Shown here one piece after another: positions 1 to 7,614 of a DNA stretch of 48,722 nt. This DNA comes from ZC4RG25 sp041687075. Its GTDB lineage: Bacteria > Pseudomonadota > Alphaproteobacteria > Rhizobiales > Hyphomicrobiaceae. The first letter of the stretch is position 1, and every line of letters begins with the position of its first letter. The notes below the pieces were generated by a model that had not been told where the DNA came from, made no database searches, and saw only the letters and a program-made list of their open reading frames with translations. The position numbers were made by a program, and so were the translations under genes. The stretch covers positions 1 through 48,722 of the forward strand of contig JAWLCO010000014.1 of assembly GCA_041687075.1 (NCBI GenBank), written 5' to 3'.

Positions 1-415
1 GGGCGTGTCCGCGGCAAGATCCCGGATCAGCGCCGCATCATTTCATGCTGCGGCGCATCCGGAATGACGGGTGAGCATGGGCGAATGCGGCGCCACTTCT
101 CGCCCCGCCCCCGGGGGGGGTGGGGTTGGGGGTGGGGGTGCTCTTGCGTCGGCCTCGCGTTCGTGGCCCCACCCCACCCGCGCGCCGGGCGGCGCGCCGC
201 CCTCCCCGTCGAGGGGAGGGCTGAATGGGCCGGCCACCATGATCTCGGCTGGCTCAATGACGGTCGCGGTTTGGCCGTGCATCCGATCCCTTTCACCCGT
301 CATCCCGTATGCGGTGCCACGAAGGGGTGCGCCTGACTGGCGAGGGCGTGTCCGCGGCAAGATCCCGGATCAGCGCCGCATCATTTCATGCTGCGGCGGT
401 TCCGGAATGACGGGT
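1..415. repeat. Composite intergenic repeat, locus 1
   Basis: Two near-identical REP-like units lie in direct orientation at 1-72 and 344-415. They match over the first 55 bases, then differ at two positions. Between them are a C/G-rich tract, a segment at 166-222 resembling a CTCCCC...GGGGAG hairpin followed by a GGCGGCGCG stretch, and a segment at about 283-320 containing CATCCCGT and GCGGTGC. Read on the minus strand, the module order (REP, GCACCGC/CGGGATGACGGG module, hairpin module, C-rich module) is the same as at 28743-29036 and 47056-47475. No reading frame here looks like a real protein. Confidence 0.75.
113..138 (+). other. G-quadruplex-type G-run motif
   Basis: Four G-runs of 8, 4, 5 and 5 bases are separated by loops of one or two T. 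This satisfies the standard four-run, short-loop pattern for an intramolecular G-quadruplex. It sits inside the composite repeat, about 870 bases upstream of proS. The other two copies of the repeat have a C-rich hairpin at this point instead, so the G-run may have expanded at this locus. Folding in vivo is inferred only. Confidence 0.5.
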
Positions 416-1002
416 AAAAGGGAGGCTCGCTCGACCTTTTGCGCGGGCCTACGGCGTGACGGTTCGCGGCGGGCCGAAATAGAAGCGGAGAGCAAGGCCG
501 CTCCGCCTTGCCCTCTCGCGCTCATAATCCCCAGTTTATGGTTCCGGCGACTTGAACGCTCATCCGCCAACAGGATGTGCCGGTTCGATGCAAGGCCGCG
601 GGGCGCTCAGCCTCGACGGGCTCGCTCTCCCTTCCCTAGACTTGGGCACAGAGCCGATCTTGCGCCGGCTTTGGACCCGTTCCTAGACGGCTTCGAGCAT
701 AGCCAACTCCCGACCCCCTGTCATCGCTCTCGATGGCCCTCCTGTAAAAAAATTGCTGCATGCAGATGGACTGCGTGCGGAGCCTTTCGCGCATGTCAGA
801 GAGCCTCCGGGGCTGACCGGCCTGGCCCACCTTCACACGAGTCCATCTGGCCGTCCGCGCTGCGGATTGCCTCTGCAGCCGGATCGGGCTATGAGCGCAG
901 GGCGCTCTCTTGCCTCGACACTCAATGGTCGCGATGGCATTCATCTTGTCCCGGAGCGCTGCAGTCATCGCTGTCCGTTCAACCGATCCGGTCCTGCTCC
1001 AC
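416..1002. other. Non-coding stretch upstream of proS
   Basis: After the second REP-like unit there are nearly 590 bases without a gene I can support. Open frames cross the region, but their compositions are Arg/Ser/Pro-rich and they match no family I recognise. A frame continuous with proS begins at 910, but the conserved ProRS N-terminus starts only at 1003. I see no tRNA, riboswitch or clear promoter. Confidence 0.5.
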
Positions 1003-2349
1003 ATGCGCCTCTCCCGCTACTTCCTCCCCGTGCTTCGCGAGACGCCCAAGGAAGCCGAGATCGTCTCGCACCAGCTCATGCTGCGCGCCGGCATGATCCG
1101 GCAGGCGAGCGCCGGCATCTATTCCTGGTTGCCGATTGGCTTGAGGGTGCTGAAAAAGATCGAGCAGATCGTCCGGGAGGAGCAGAACCGCGCCGGTGCC
1201 ATCGAGGTGCTGATGCCGACCATCCAGTCGGCTGACCTCTGGCGCGAGTCGGGGCGTTATGAGGCCTACGGCAAGGAGATGCTGCGCATCGTGGACCGGC
1301 ACGAGCGCGAAATGCTCTACGGCCCGACGAACGAGGAGCTCATCACGCAGATCTTCCGCGAGAGCGTGCGCAGCTACAAGGATCTGCCGCGCAATCTCTA
1401 CCACATTCAGTGGAAGTTCCGGGACGAGATCCGGCCGCGCTTCGGTGTCATGCGCGGCCGCGAGTTCCTGATGAAGGATGCCTATTCCTTCGACCTGACG
1501 CCGGAAGCAGGCCGGCATGCCTACCACAGGATGTTCGCGGCGTATCTGCGTACGTTCGCCCGCATGGGCCTGCAGTCGATCCCCATGGCCGCCGAGACGG
1601 GCCCCATCGGCGGCGACTTGAGCCACGAATTCATCATCCTGGCGGATACGGGCGAAAGCCAGGTCTTCTGCCACAAGGATCTGATCGCGAACGAGATCCC
1701 GCCGGCGGATACGGACTTCGATGCCGATCTAACCCCCATCGTCAAGTCCTGGACATCGCTCTATGCCGCGACCGACGACAAGCACGATCCGGACCGATTC
1801 GACCGCGAGGTGCCCAAGGACAGCCAAGTGACGGCCCGCGGCATCGAGGTCGGTCACATCTTCTTCTTCGGCACCAAGTACTCCGAGCCCATGAACTGCC
1901 GCGTGCAGGGGCCGGACGGCAAGGCGATGCCGCTGCAGATGGGCTCCTACGGCGTGGGCGTGTCCCGCCTCGTCGGCGCCATCATCGAGGCCTGTCACGA
2001 CGATGCCGGAATCGTCTGGCCTGTACCTGTTGCCCCGTTCGAGGTGGGGCTCATCAATCTGAAGGCCGGCGATTCTGCCACGGACGAGGCCTGCGCCAAG
2101 GCTTACGAGCAGCTCACCAACGCGGGAATCGAGGTTCTCTATGATGACACCGACGAGCGGCCGGGGGTGAAGTTCGCGACCATGGATCTCATCGGGCTGC
2201 CCTATCAGGTGATCATCGGGCCCAAGGGGCTCAAGAGCGGCGAGGTGGAGTTCAAGCACCGCAAGGATGGTGGCCGCGAGAACCTTCCTCCCGATGCTGC
2301 GGTTCAGCGCGTCATCGACGTCGTCCGCAGTCAGCGCATGCTGGCCTGA
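1003..2349 (+). CDS. proS: Prolyl-tRNA synthetase, short alphaproteobacterial type
   Basis: Class II aminoacyl-tRNA synthetase charging tRNA-Pro in the cytoplasm. The 448-residue product starts MRLSRYFLPVLRETPKEAE, the usual N-terminus; the open frame extends 31 codons further upstream, but that part has no family character. Motif 2 is visible around residues 138-165 (FRDEIRPRFGVMRGREF, then LMKDAYSFD), and motif 3 at about 315-345 (GSYGVGVSRLVGAIIEA). The C-terminal anticodon-binding domain follows (YDDTDERPGVKFATMDLIG). E. coli-type ProRS is about 570 residues because a large editing domain is inserted between motifs 2 and 3. Here that gap is only about 100 residues, so the domain is absent, as in other alphaproteobacteria. 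lolC and lolD follow on the same strand, an order common in Hyphomicrobiales. Confidence 0.97.
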   Translation: MRLSRYFLPVLRETPKEAEIVSHQLMLRAGMIRQASAGIYSWLPIGLRVLKKIEQIVREEQNRAGAIEVLMPTIQSADLWRESGRYEAYGKEMLRIVDRHEREMLYGPTNEELITQIFRESVRSYKDLPRNLYHIQWKFRDEIRPRFGVMRGREFLMKDAYSFDLTPEAGRHAYHRMFAAYLRTFARMGLQSIPMAAETGPIGGDLSHEFIILADTGESQVFCHKDLIANEIPPADTDFDADLTPIVKSWTSLYAATDDKHDPDRFDREVPKDSQVTARGIEVGHIFFFGTKYSEPMNCRVQGPDGKAMPLQMGSYGVGVSRLVGAIIEACHDDAGIVWPVPVAPFEVGLINLKAGDSATDEACAKAYEQLTNAGIEVLYDDTDERPGVKFATMDLIGLPYQVIIGPKGLKSGEVEFKHRKDGGRENLPPDAAVQRVIDVVRSQRMLA

Positions 2350-2455
2350 GCCGGGGAGAGCTGATGCAAGCCCATGCCGCTTCCCTTTGTGACCGCCCGC
2401 CGCTGGCGTTGAGTCAGCAGGCGCTGCCGATACGGACAAGGGAAGGGGCGTGGGG

Positions 2456-3730
2456 ATGAGCCAGTCTGTCGATACCCGCCCCTTCGCACCTTTCGAATGG
2501 CTGCTGGCGCTGCGCTATCTGAGGGCGCGGCGCAAGGAAGGGTTCATCTCGGTCATTGCGGGTTTTTCATTCGTCGGCATCCTGCTCGGCGTGGCGACGC
2601 TGATCATCGTCATGGCCGTGATGAACGGCTTCCGTAATCAGCTCTTCGAGAAGATCCTCGGCATCAACGGCCACATCGTCGTCTACAAGCTGACGAGCAC
2701 GGGCCCGTTCGACGATTACCCAGACGTGAGCCAGCGCATTACCAGGGCCGCCGGCGTCCGGGCCGTGGTGCCGCTCGTCGAAGGGCAGGTGATGGTCTCC
2801 TCGCCCGTGCAGGCGCTCGGTGCCTACGTGCGCGGCATCTCGGAGCAGGGGCTCAGCTCCCTTCCCCTCGTCTCGGACAATATCATTTCGGGCAGCCTCG
2901 AAGGTTTTGACGAGCAGACCGGTATTGCTGTCGGCAGCAGATTGGCCAGTGCGCTCGGCGTGCAGCTTGGGGATGCCCTGACGCTCGTCTCTCCACGCGG
3001 CAGCTCCACGCCCTTTGGAACCGCACCGCGAACCAAGCCTTACCGCATCGCCGCCATCTTCGAGATGGGCATGGCCGAGTACGATCGCACCATGCTGTTC
3101 ATGCCGCTCGCGGAGGCGAAGAAGTACTTCTCACGCGGCGATCAGGTCGATGTCCTCGAAGTCATCGTCCAGGATCCGGAGAGGGTCGACGAGAATATCG
3201 AGGAGATCAGGTCGATCCTCGGCGACGGCTTCTCGATGGTGGACTGGCGCCAGCGCAACCAGACCTTCTTCACGGTGCTCGAGGTGGAGCGGACGGTGAT
3301 GTTCATCATCCTTTCGCTCATCGTATTGGTCGCCGCGCTCAATATCATCTCGGGCCTGATGATGCTGGTGAAGGACAAGGGCCGGGACATCGCCATCCTG
3401 CGGACCATGGGGGCCACACGCGGCGCCATGATGCGGGTCTTTCTGATCACCGGCGCATCCATCGGCGTCGTGGGCACCATCGCCGGGCTTATCCTCGGCA
3501 TCGTGTTCTGTTGGCACATCGAGTCCATTCGTCAGTTCGTGCAATGGCTGACCGGCACCACGCTGATGGACCCGACGGTCTATTATCTCTCGCGTCTTCC
3601 GGCCGACATCGACGCAGGCGAAACGGTATCGATCGTCGTGATGGCCCTGGTGCTGTCGTTGCTGGCGACACTCTATCCGTCCTGGCGGGCTTCGCGGCTC
3701 GATCCTGTCGAGGCGCTCAGATATGAATGA
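2456..3730 (+). CDS. lolC: Lipoprotein-releasing ABC transporter permease LolC/LolE family
   Basis: Inner-membrane permease of the Lol system, which releases mature lipoproteins from the inner membrane to the periplasmic chaperone LolA. One N-terminal membrane segment (about residues 33-57) is followed by a large periplasmic domain, then three C-terminal helices (about 276-300, 325-350 and 385-410) forming the FtsX-like domain. This is the LolC/E topology. The end, YPSWRASRLDPVEALRYE, is a family hallmark. GGAAGGGG at 2441-2448 sits 7 nt before ATG 2456; an in-frame GTG at 2450 is possible but too close to it. The stop overlaps lolD by 8 bases, so the two are translationally coupled. Only one permease gene is present; alphaproteobacteria often use a single LolC/E-type protein as a homodimer. 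Confidence 0.95.
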   Translation: MSQSVDTRPFAPFEWLLALRYLRARRKEGFISVIAGFSFVGILLGVATLIIVMAVMNGFRNQLFEKILGINGHIVVYKLTSTGPFDDYPDVSQRITRAAGVRAVVPLVEGQVMVSSPVQALGAYVRGISEQGLSSLPLVSDNIISGSLEGFDEQTGIAVGSRLASALGVQLGDALTLVSPRGSSTPFGTAPRTKPYRIAAIFEMGMAEYDRTMLFMPLAEAKKYFSRGDQVDVLEVIVQDPERVDENIEEIRSILGDGFSMVDWRQRNQTFFTVLEVERTVMFIILSLIVLVAALNIISGLMMLVKDKGRDIAILRTMGATRGAMMRVFLITGASIGVVGTIAGLILGIVFCWHIESIRQFVQWLTGTTLMDPTVYYLSRLPADIDAGETVSIVVMALVLSLLATLYPSWRASRLDPVEALRYE

Positions 3731-4451
3731 CGGGGGCGGGGTGCAGGAGTTGGGCCAAAAGCCGGTGCTGCAGCTTTCCGGGCTGTCACGCACCTACCGC
3801 CAGGGCAACAGGGCCGTGCAGGTGCTGGCCGGCGCCTACGCCGATCTGTTCCCGGGCGAAGCCGTGGCTCTCGTCGGCCCATCGGGTGCAGGAAAGTCGA
3901 CGCTGCTGCATGTGGCGGGGCTGCTCGAGAAGCCGGACAGCGGCCGCGTCATCGTCGACGGACGGGACTGCTCACAGATGTCCGACGACGAGCGCACCCG
4001 GGTGCGCCGCGGCACCATGGGGTTCGTCTACCAGTTCCACCAGCTCCTGCCCGAGTTCTCGGCGCTGGAGAACGTCGTCATTCCGCAGATGATCTGCGGC
4101 CGTCCGCGCCGGCAGGCCGAGGCGCGCGCGCGAGATCTGCTGGCCGCCATGGGTCTCACCCACCGGCTCGACCACCGGCCGGCCGAGCTTTCTGGCGGCG
4201 AGCAGCAGCGCACCGCGATCTGCCGGGCGCTCGCCAACTCGCCGAAGCTGCTGCTGGCCGACGAGCCGACCGGCAATCTCGACCCGACAACGGCCGAGCA
4301 GGTGTTCGCGGAGCTGATCGAGCTCGTCGTCCGCACCGGCGTCGCCGCCCTCATCGCCACCCACAATATGGAGCTCGCCGCCCGCATGCACCGCGTTCTG
4401 CGGCTGGAAGGCGGCGTTCTCGTCGAGCTCGCGCCGGGGGCGGTGGTTTAG
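3723..4451 (+). CDS. lolD: Lipoprotein-releasing ABC transporter ATP-binding protein LolD
   Basis: Cytoplasmic ATPase that powers lipoprotein release together with the permease encoded just upstream. The 242-residue ABC domain has Walker A GPSGAGKST at 52-60, a Q-loop glutamine near 104, signature LSGGEQQR at 156-163, Walker B LLLADEP at 176-182, and an H-loop histidine in IATHN near 213. FVYQFHQLLPEFSALENV is typical of LolD. The start codon lies inside the last codons of lolC. A perfect hairpin follows about 50 bases after the stop. In many rhizobia dnaE comes next, but here a convergent TRAP transporter does. Confidence 0.95.
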   Translation: MNDGGGVQELGQKPVLQLSGLSRTYRQGNRAVQVLAGAYADLFPGEAVALVGPSGAGKSTLLHVAGLLEKPDSGRVIVDGRDCSQMSDDERTRVRRGTMGFVYQFHQLLPEFSALENVVIPQMICGRPRRQAEARARDLLAAMGLTHRLDHRPAELSGGEQQRTAICRALANSPKLLLADEPTGNLDPTTAEQVFAELIELVVRTGVAALIATHNMELAARMHRVLRLEGGVLVELAPGAVV

Positions 4452-4501
4452 AGAAGTTCGGTTCGGCCCGCGGATTCCGGTCGGAATAGATGCCCGATAT
4501 G

Positions 4502-4529
4502 CCCTCTCCCCATGCAAATGGGGAGAGGG
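4502..4529. terminator. Perfect 12-bp hairpin between convergent lolD and dctM
   Basis: CCCTCTCCCCAT at 4502-4513 pairs perfectly with 4518-4529 around a GCAA tetraloop. It lies in the 90-base gap between the convergent lolD and TRAP large-permease genes, so it could terminate both transcripts. There is no T-run, so factor-independent function is uncertain. The C/G-rich stem also resembles the hairpin module of the composite repeats. Confidence 0.6.
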
Positions 4530-4541
4530 AGGGATGCTACT

Positions 4542-5861
4542 TCACCGCAGGAACTCCGGCGCGATCAGGCGCGGGACTGCCAGCACGATCTCCGGCCACA
4601 TGATCACCAGTCCCAGCACTACCAGCATCGGCAACAACATGATGCCGATGTCCCTCAGAGCCTCTCGCATCGGTATGCCGGCGATCGAGCACGCGATGAG
4701 CAGGCAGAGCCCGTAGGGAGGCGTCACCAGACCGAAGGCCAGCGAGATGATGCTGACCATCGCGAAATGGATGGGCTCCATTCCGACCATTCTCGTCAGC
4801 GGCTCCAGGATCGGCGCGCAGATGATGATGGCCGGGATCGCGTCGAGGAAGCAGCCGACGACGAGAAAAACCGCGGCAATGAAGAAGCCTGTCGCGACGA
4901 ACCCCATTTCCCAGGCGGTTACACCTGACAGGATCGCCTGCGGGATCTTGTAGTAGGCGAGAAGCCAACCGAAGGTGCTTGCGGTGCCCACGCAAAACAG
5001 CGTGATGCCGGCGAGCTTGCCCGTATCGAGGAGTGCCCCGTAAAGCCCCTTGGCGTCCATCTCGCGATAGACGATGACCGACAGCACCGTCGCGTAAAGC
5101 ACCGCGATGCAGGCGGCCTCCGTGGCGGTGAACAGCCCGAAAATCTTGCCGCCGATAATGATGGCCGGGGTCATCAGCGCCGGGATCGAGACCCACGTGG
5201 CGCAGAAGAACTCACGCCAGGTCGCGCGTGTGTAGGTCTTGTACCCGCGCGACTTCGCGTAGAAATGCACGGTCGACATTTGTGCCAAACCGATCAGGAT
5301 TCCCGGCAGAATGCCTGCCAGGAACAGGCCGCCGATCGAGACCGTGAGAATCCCGCCCCAGACGATCATGACGATCGAGGGCGGAATGACGACCGCGAGA
5401 ACGGCCGAAACCGCTGTAATCGCGGCCGAGAAGGACAGGTCGTAGCCTTCCCTCGTCTGAGCCTCGATGAACAGCTTCGACTGGCTGGCAGCGTCAGCGG
5501 TTGCCGACCCGGAAATGCCGGCGAAGAACATCGACAGCACGACGTTGATCTGCGCCAGACTGCCCGGGAAGTGCCCGACCATGGAGCGCGACAGCTTCAT
5601 CAGCCGGTCGGTTGTGCCACCGATGTTCATGATGTTGGCGGTGAGCAGGTAGAAGGGCACCGCCAGCAGGATGAAGGAGTTGTAGGCGTTGAACGTCTCC
5701 TGCATGAGCGTCATGGTGTCGAGCCGCGGCTCGATGGCCAGGATCGGCAGACAGGCGAGCCCGAGCGCGAAGGCGACCGGCACGCGCATGAACATCAGCA
5801 GGAAGAACAGTCCGAACAGGATCAGCGCCGCCTGGCCCGGCGAGAGCACGGCGCCGATCAT
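4542..5861 (-). CDS. dctM: TRAP transporter large permease (DctM family)
   Basis: Large membrane subunit of a tripartite ATP-independent periplasmic transporter, which drives uptake of an organic acid or related solute with the sodium or proton gradient. The 439-residue protein is hydrophobic throughout, with about a dozen helices. It starts with ALILFGLFFLLMFMRVPVAFALG and carries the DctM hallmark ANIMNIGGTTDRLMKLS, followed by FAGISGSATADAAS. Its ATG overlaps the stop of the small permease gene by four bases (ATGA), so the two are coupled. The substrate cannot be read from the sequence; the nearby mandelate-racemase-type enzyme suggests a sugar acid or hydroxy acid. Confidence 0.93.
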   Translation of the reverse strand: MIGAVLSPGQAALILFGLFFLLMFMRVPVAFALGLACLPILAIEPRLDTMTLMQETFNAYNSFILLAVPFYLLTANIMNIGGTTDRLMKLSRSMVGHFPGSLAQINVVLSMFFAGISGSATADAASQSKLFIEAQTREGYDLSFSAAITAVSAVLAVVIPPSIVMIVWGGILTVSIGGLFLAGILPGILIGLAQMSTVHFYAKSRGYKTYTRATWREFFCATWVSIPALMTPAIIIGGKIFGLFTATEAACIAVLYATVLSVIVYREMDAKGLYGALLDTGKLAGITLFCVGTASTFGWLLAYYKIPQAILSGVTAWEMGFVATGFFIAAVFLVVGCFLDAIPAIIICAPILEPLTRMVGMEPIHFAMVSIISLAFGLVTPPYGLCLLIACSIAGIPMREALRDIGIMLLPMLVVLGLVIMWPEIVLAVPRLIAPEFLR

Positions 5862-6379
5862 AGTGCGGGCCTCCCGAAAATGGTCCGCAGGTCATCCAGC
5901 ATCTGCTCGCCGAGGAAGACGATCCAGGTGATGCCCGTCACCGGCCAGGCCACGTGGATGTACCACAGCGGCAGCTCGGCCAGCTCAGAGATGCGGTTCA
6001 TTGCGAATTCAGTGAACTTGATGCCGGCTGTCACGAAGATGATCGCCGTCGCGAGTACGCCGATGCGTCCGGTGAAACGCGCGATCGCTTCACCTCGCGT
6101 CCCCATGCGCGGCCAGACGTCGACCTCGAAGTGAGACGACTCCCTCACGCCGATCATGGCGCCGATCATGATCGTCCAGATGAACAGAAAGCGCGCCATC
6201 TCCTCCGTCCAGATATAGGCCGGGATCAGGGCGGTATAGCGGGAGAAAATCTGCAGGCTGACAGGGATTACCAGTATCCCCACCGAGGCGGCCATCAGCC
6301 ATGAAAGGAGGGTGGCGTACCAGCTTGTGAAGCGCCGCCAGAGGGAACGGTGGTCCGGCGGTGTCGTGGAGAAGGCCAT
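5858..6379 (-). CDS. dctQ: TRAP transporter small permease (DctQ family)
   Basis: Small four-helix membrane subunit that partners DctM. The 173-residue product has helices at roughly 20-45, 55-75, 95-115 and 135-155, with the family motif YIWTEEMARFLFIWTIMIGA in the middle. ATG at 6379 is preferred over an in-frame TTG two codons upstream. It lies between the substrate-binding protein gene (about 100 bases upstream) and the large permease gene, with which it overlaps. Confidence 0.9.
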   Translation of the reverse strand: MAFSTTPPDHRSLWRRFTSWYATLLSWLMAASVGILVIPVSLQIFSRYTALIPAYIWTEEMARFLFIWTIMIGAMIGVRESSHFEVDVWPRMGTRGEAIARFTGRIGVLATAIIFVTAGIKFTEFAMNRISELAELPLWYIHVAWPVTGITWIVFLGEQMLDDLRTIFGRPAL

Positions 6380-6410
6380 GAGCAACTATCCAGGTGAGGC
6401 AGGAGCAGGA

Positions 6411-6472
6411 CGGCCGGGGGATGCCCCCGGCCGGAAGGCGACAGCGTGACGGCGCGCTTGAGCCGGCGCGCC
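6411..6472 (-). terminator. Two GC-rich stem-loops between dctP and dctQ
   Basis: CGGCCGGGGG at 6411-6420 pairs perfectly with 6424-6433 across a 3-base loop. A second element pairs GGCGCGC at 6451-6457 with GCGCGCC at 6466-6472. Both lie in the about 100-base gap after the binding-protein gene within the TRAP operon. Such hairpins often leave the binding protein more abundant than the permeases, by partial termination or by protecting the 3' end; that role is inferred here. Confidence 0.45.
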
Positions 6473-6482
6473 ACCTTCTCCC

Positions 6483-7484
6483 TCACTGCATGGCTACGAT
6501 CTTCTGGTAGACCTCCTCGGCTCCGATCTCTTTGGCGTAGGCCGCCAGAACCGGGTCGACACGCTTCTTCATCTCCTCGCGGCCTTCGAAGGAGATGCGC
6601 TTCAGCTTGCCCTGTTGCTCCAGAGCCTCGAGCTTCTTTGCGTCCTCCGACGACTCGATCTGACGGCCGTAGGCGCCCGCCTCCTTGCCCGCCTTGAGCA
6701 CGATCTCCTGCAGATCCTTGGGCAGGTTCCGGAAACTCTTGCCGGAGAAGCAGAGCGGCCGGATGGTGATGGCGTGCTGCGTCAGCAGAAGGTTCGGCGC
6801 CACCTCGAAGAACTTCATCTGCTCGACGCCGGCAGCCTCGTTCTCGCCCGCCTTGATGACGTTGTTCTGGATCGCATTGTAGACTTCGTCATAGGCAATG
6901 ACCGTAGGCGCCATGCCGACGGCCTGGAACGTCCGCGACCAGATCGGCGCGCCCTGCACGCGCACCTTGAGGCCCTGAATGTCGTCGAGCGAGTCCATCT
7001 GCTCGTTGATGAAGATGTTGCGCACACCGCCGCCGGCATAGCCGATCAGCATGACGTCGGCCTTCTCGGCGATCTCGTCCGCAATCGGTTTCAAGAGATC
7101 GGCGTCGAGCACCTTGTTCCAGTGGTCGAGGTCACGGAACAGGAATGGCGCATCGATGAACGGGGCTGCCTTCGAGAATGTCGACATGTGTGCCGGCGAG
7201 ACGACCGCATAATCGACGGCCCGGCCTTGCGACATGTATTCGAAATACTGCTTCTCCAGACCCAGCGCGCGGTTCGTGTGGAGGACGAAGTTGATCGGCT
7301 TGCCCCAGGCTTCCGTCACCAGCTCACCGAACTTGGCCATGGTTTTCGTGAACGCATGGTCGTCATTGAACTGCGAGGCGCCGTTGAGCGTGATCGGGTC
7401 CTGCGCGCGCACGATTGCCGGCATGCCGATCACGCCGGCCGCCGTTGCGCCCAGCCCCGCAAGCACTGTTCTGCGTCGAATCAT
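6483..7484 (-). CDS. dctP: TRAP transporter substrate-binding protein (DctP family)
   Basis: Periplasmic receptor that delivers substrate to the DctQM permease. The 333-residue precursor has a Tat-like leader, MIRRRTVLAGLGATAAGVIG, with cleavage likely near VRA-QDP at about residue 28. The mature part shows DctP features: a region around 145-185 with VRNIFINEQMDSLDDIQGLK and VRVQGAPIWSRTFQAVGMAP, which includes the arginine that binds the substrate carboxylate in this family, then AYDEVYNAIQNNVIKAGENE. GGAGGAAA upstream of ATG is a strong ribosome-binding site. It is the first gene of the minus-strand TRAP operon and is divergent from the enolase-superfamily gene. Confidence 0.93.
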   Translation of the reverse strand: MIRRRTVLAGLGATAAGVIGMPAIVRAQDPITLNGASQFNDDHAFTKTMAKFGELVTEAWGKPINFVLHTNRALGLEKQYFEYMSQGRAVDYAVVSPAHMSTFSKAAPFIDAPFLFRDLDHWNKVLDADLLKPIADEIAEKADVMLIGYAGGGVRNIFINEQMDSLDDIQGLKVRVQGAPIWSRTFQAVGMAPTVIAYDEVYNAIQNNVIKAGENEAAGVEQMKFFEVAPNLLLTQHAITIRPLCFSGKSFRNLPKDLQEIVLKAGKEAGAYGRQIESSEDAKKLEALEQQGKLKRISFEGREEMKKRVDPVLAAYAKEIGAEEVYQKIVAMQ

Positions 7485-7614
7485 CAGCGTTTCCTCCAGA
7501 TTGGCATCTCGCCCTTATTGATGAGAGCAGTCAGCCCCCACTCGGCCACTCGCGGCCGCAGTGGGCGCACGATAACTTAGGTCATCCAGCAGCACTAGCC
7601 CTATGGAGCAGTTG
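7485..7614. promoter_or_regulatory. Divergent intergenic region with an inverted repeat
   Basis: About 130 bases separate the divergent dctP and enolase-superfamily genes and must hold both promoters. An imperfect inverted repeat pairs GCCCCCACT (7534-7542) with AGTGGGCGC (7560-7568), one mismatch in nine, and could be an operator. No transcriptional regulator is encoded nearby, so any binding factor would be encoded elsewhere. Confidence 0.3.

Noticed and set aside
71..1096. Long plus-strand frame through the first composite repeat into proS
   Set aside because: It reads through REP-like and G-run sequence, is Arg/Pro/Ser-rich, and overlaps proS out of frame.
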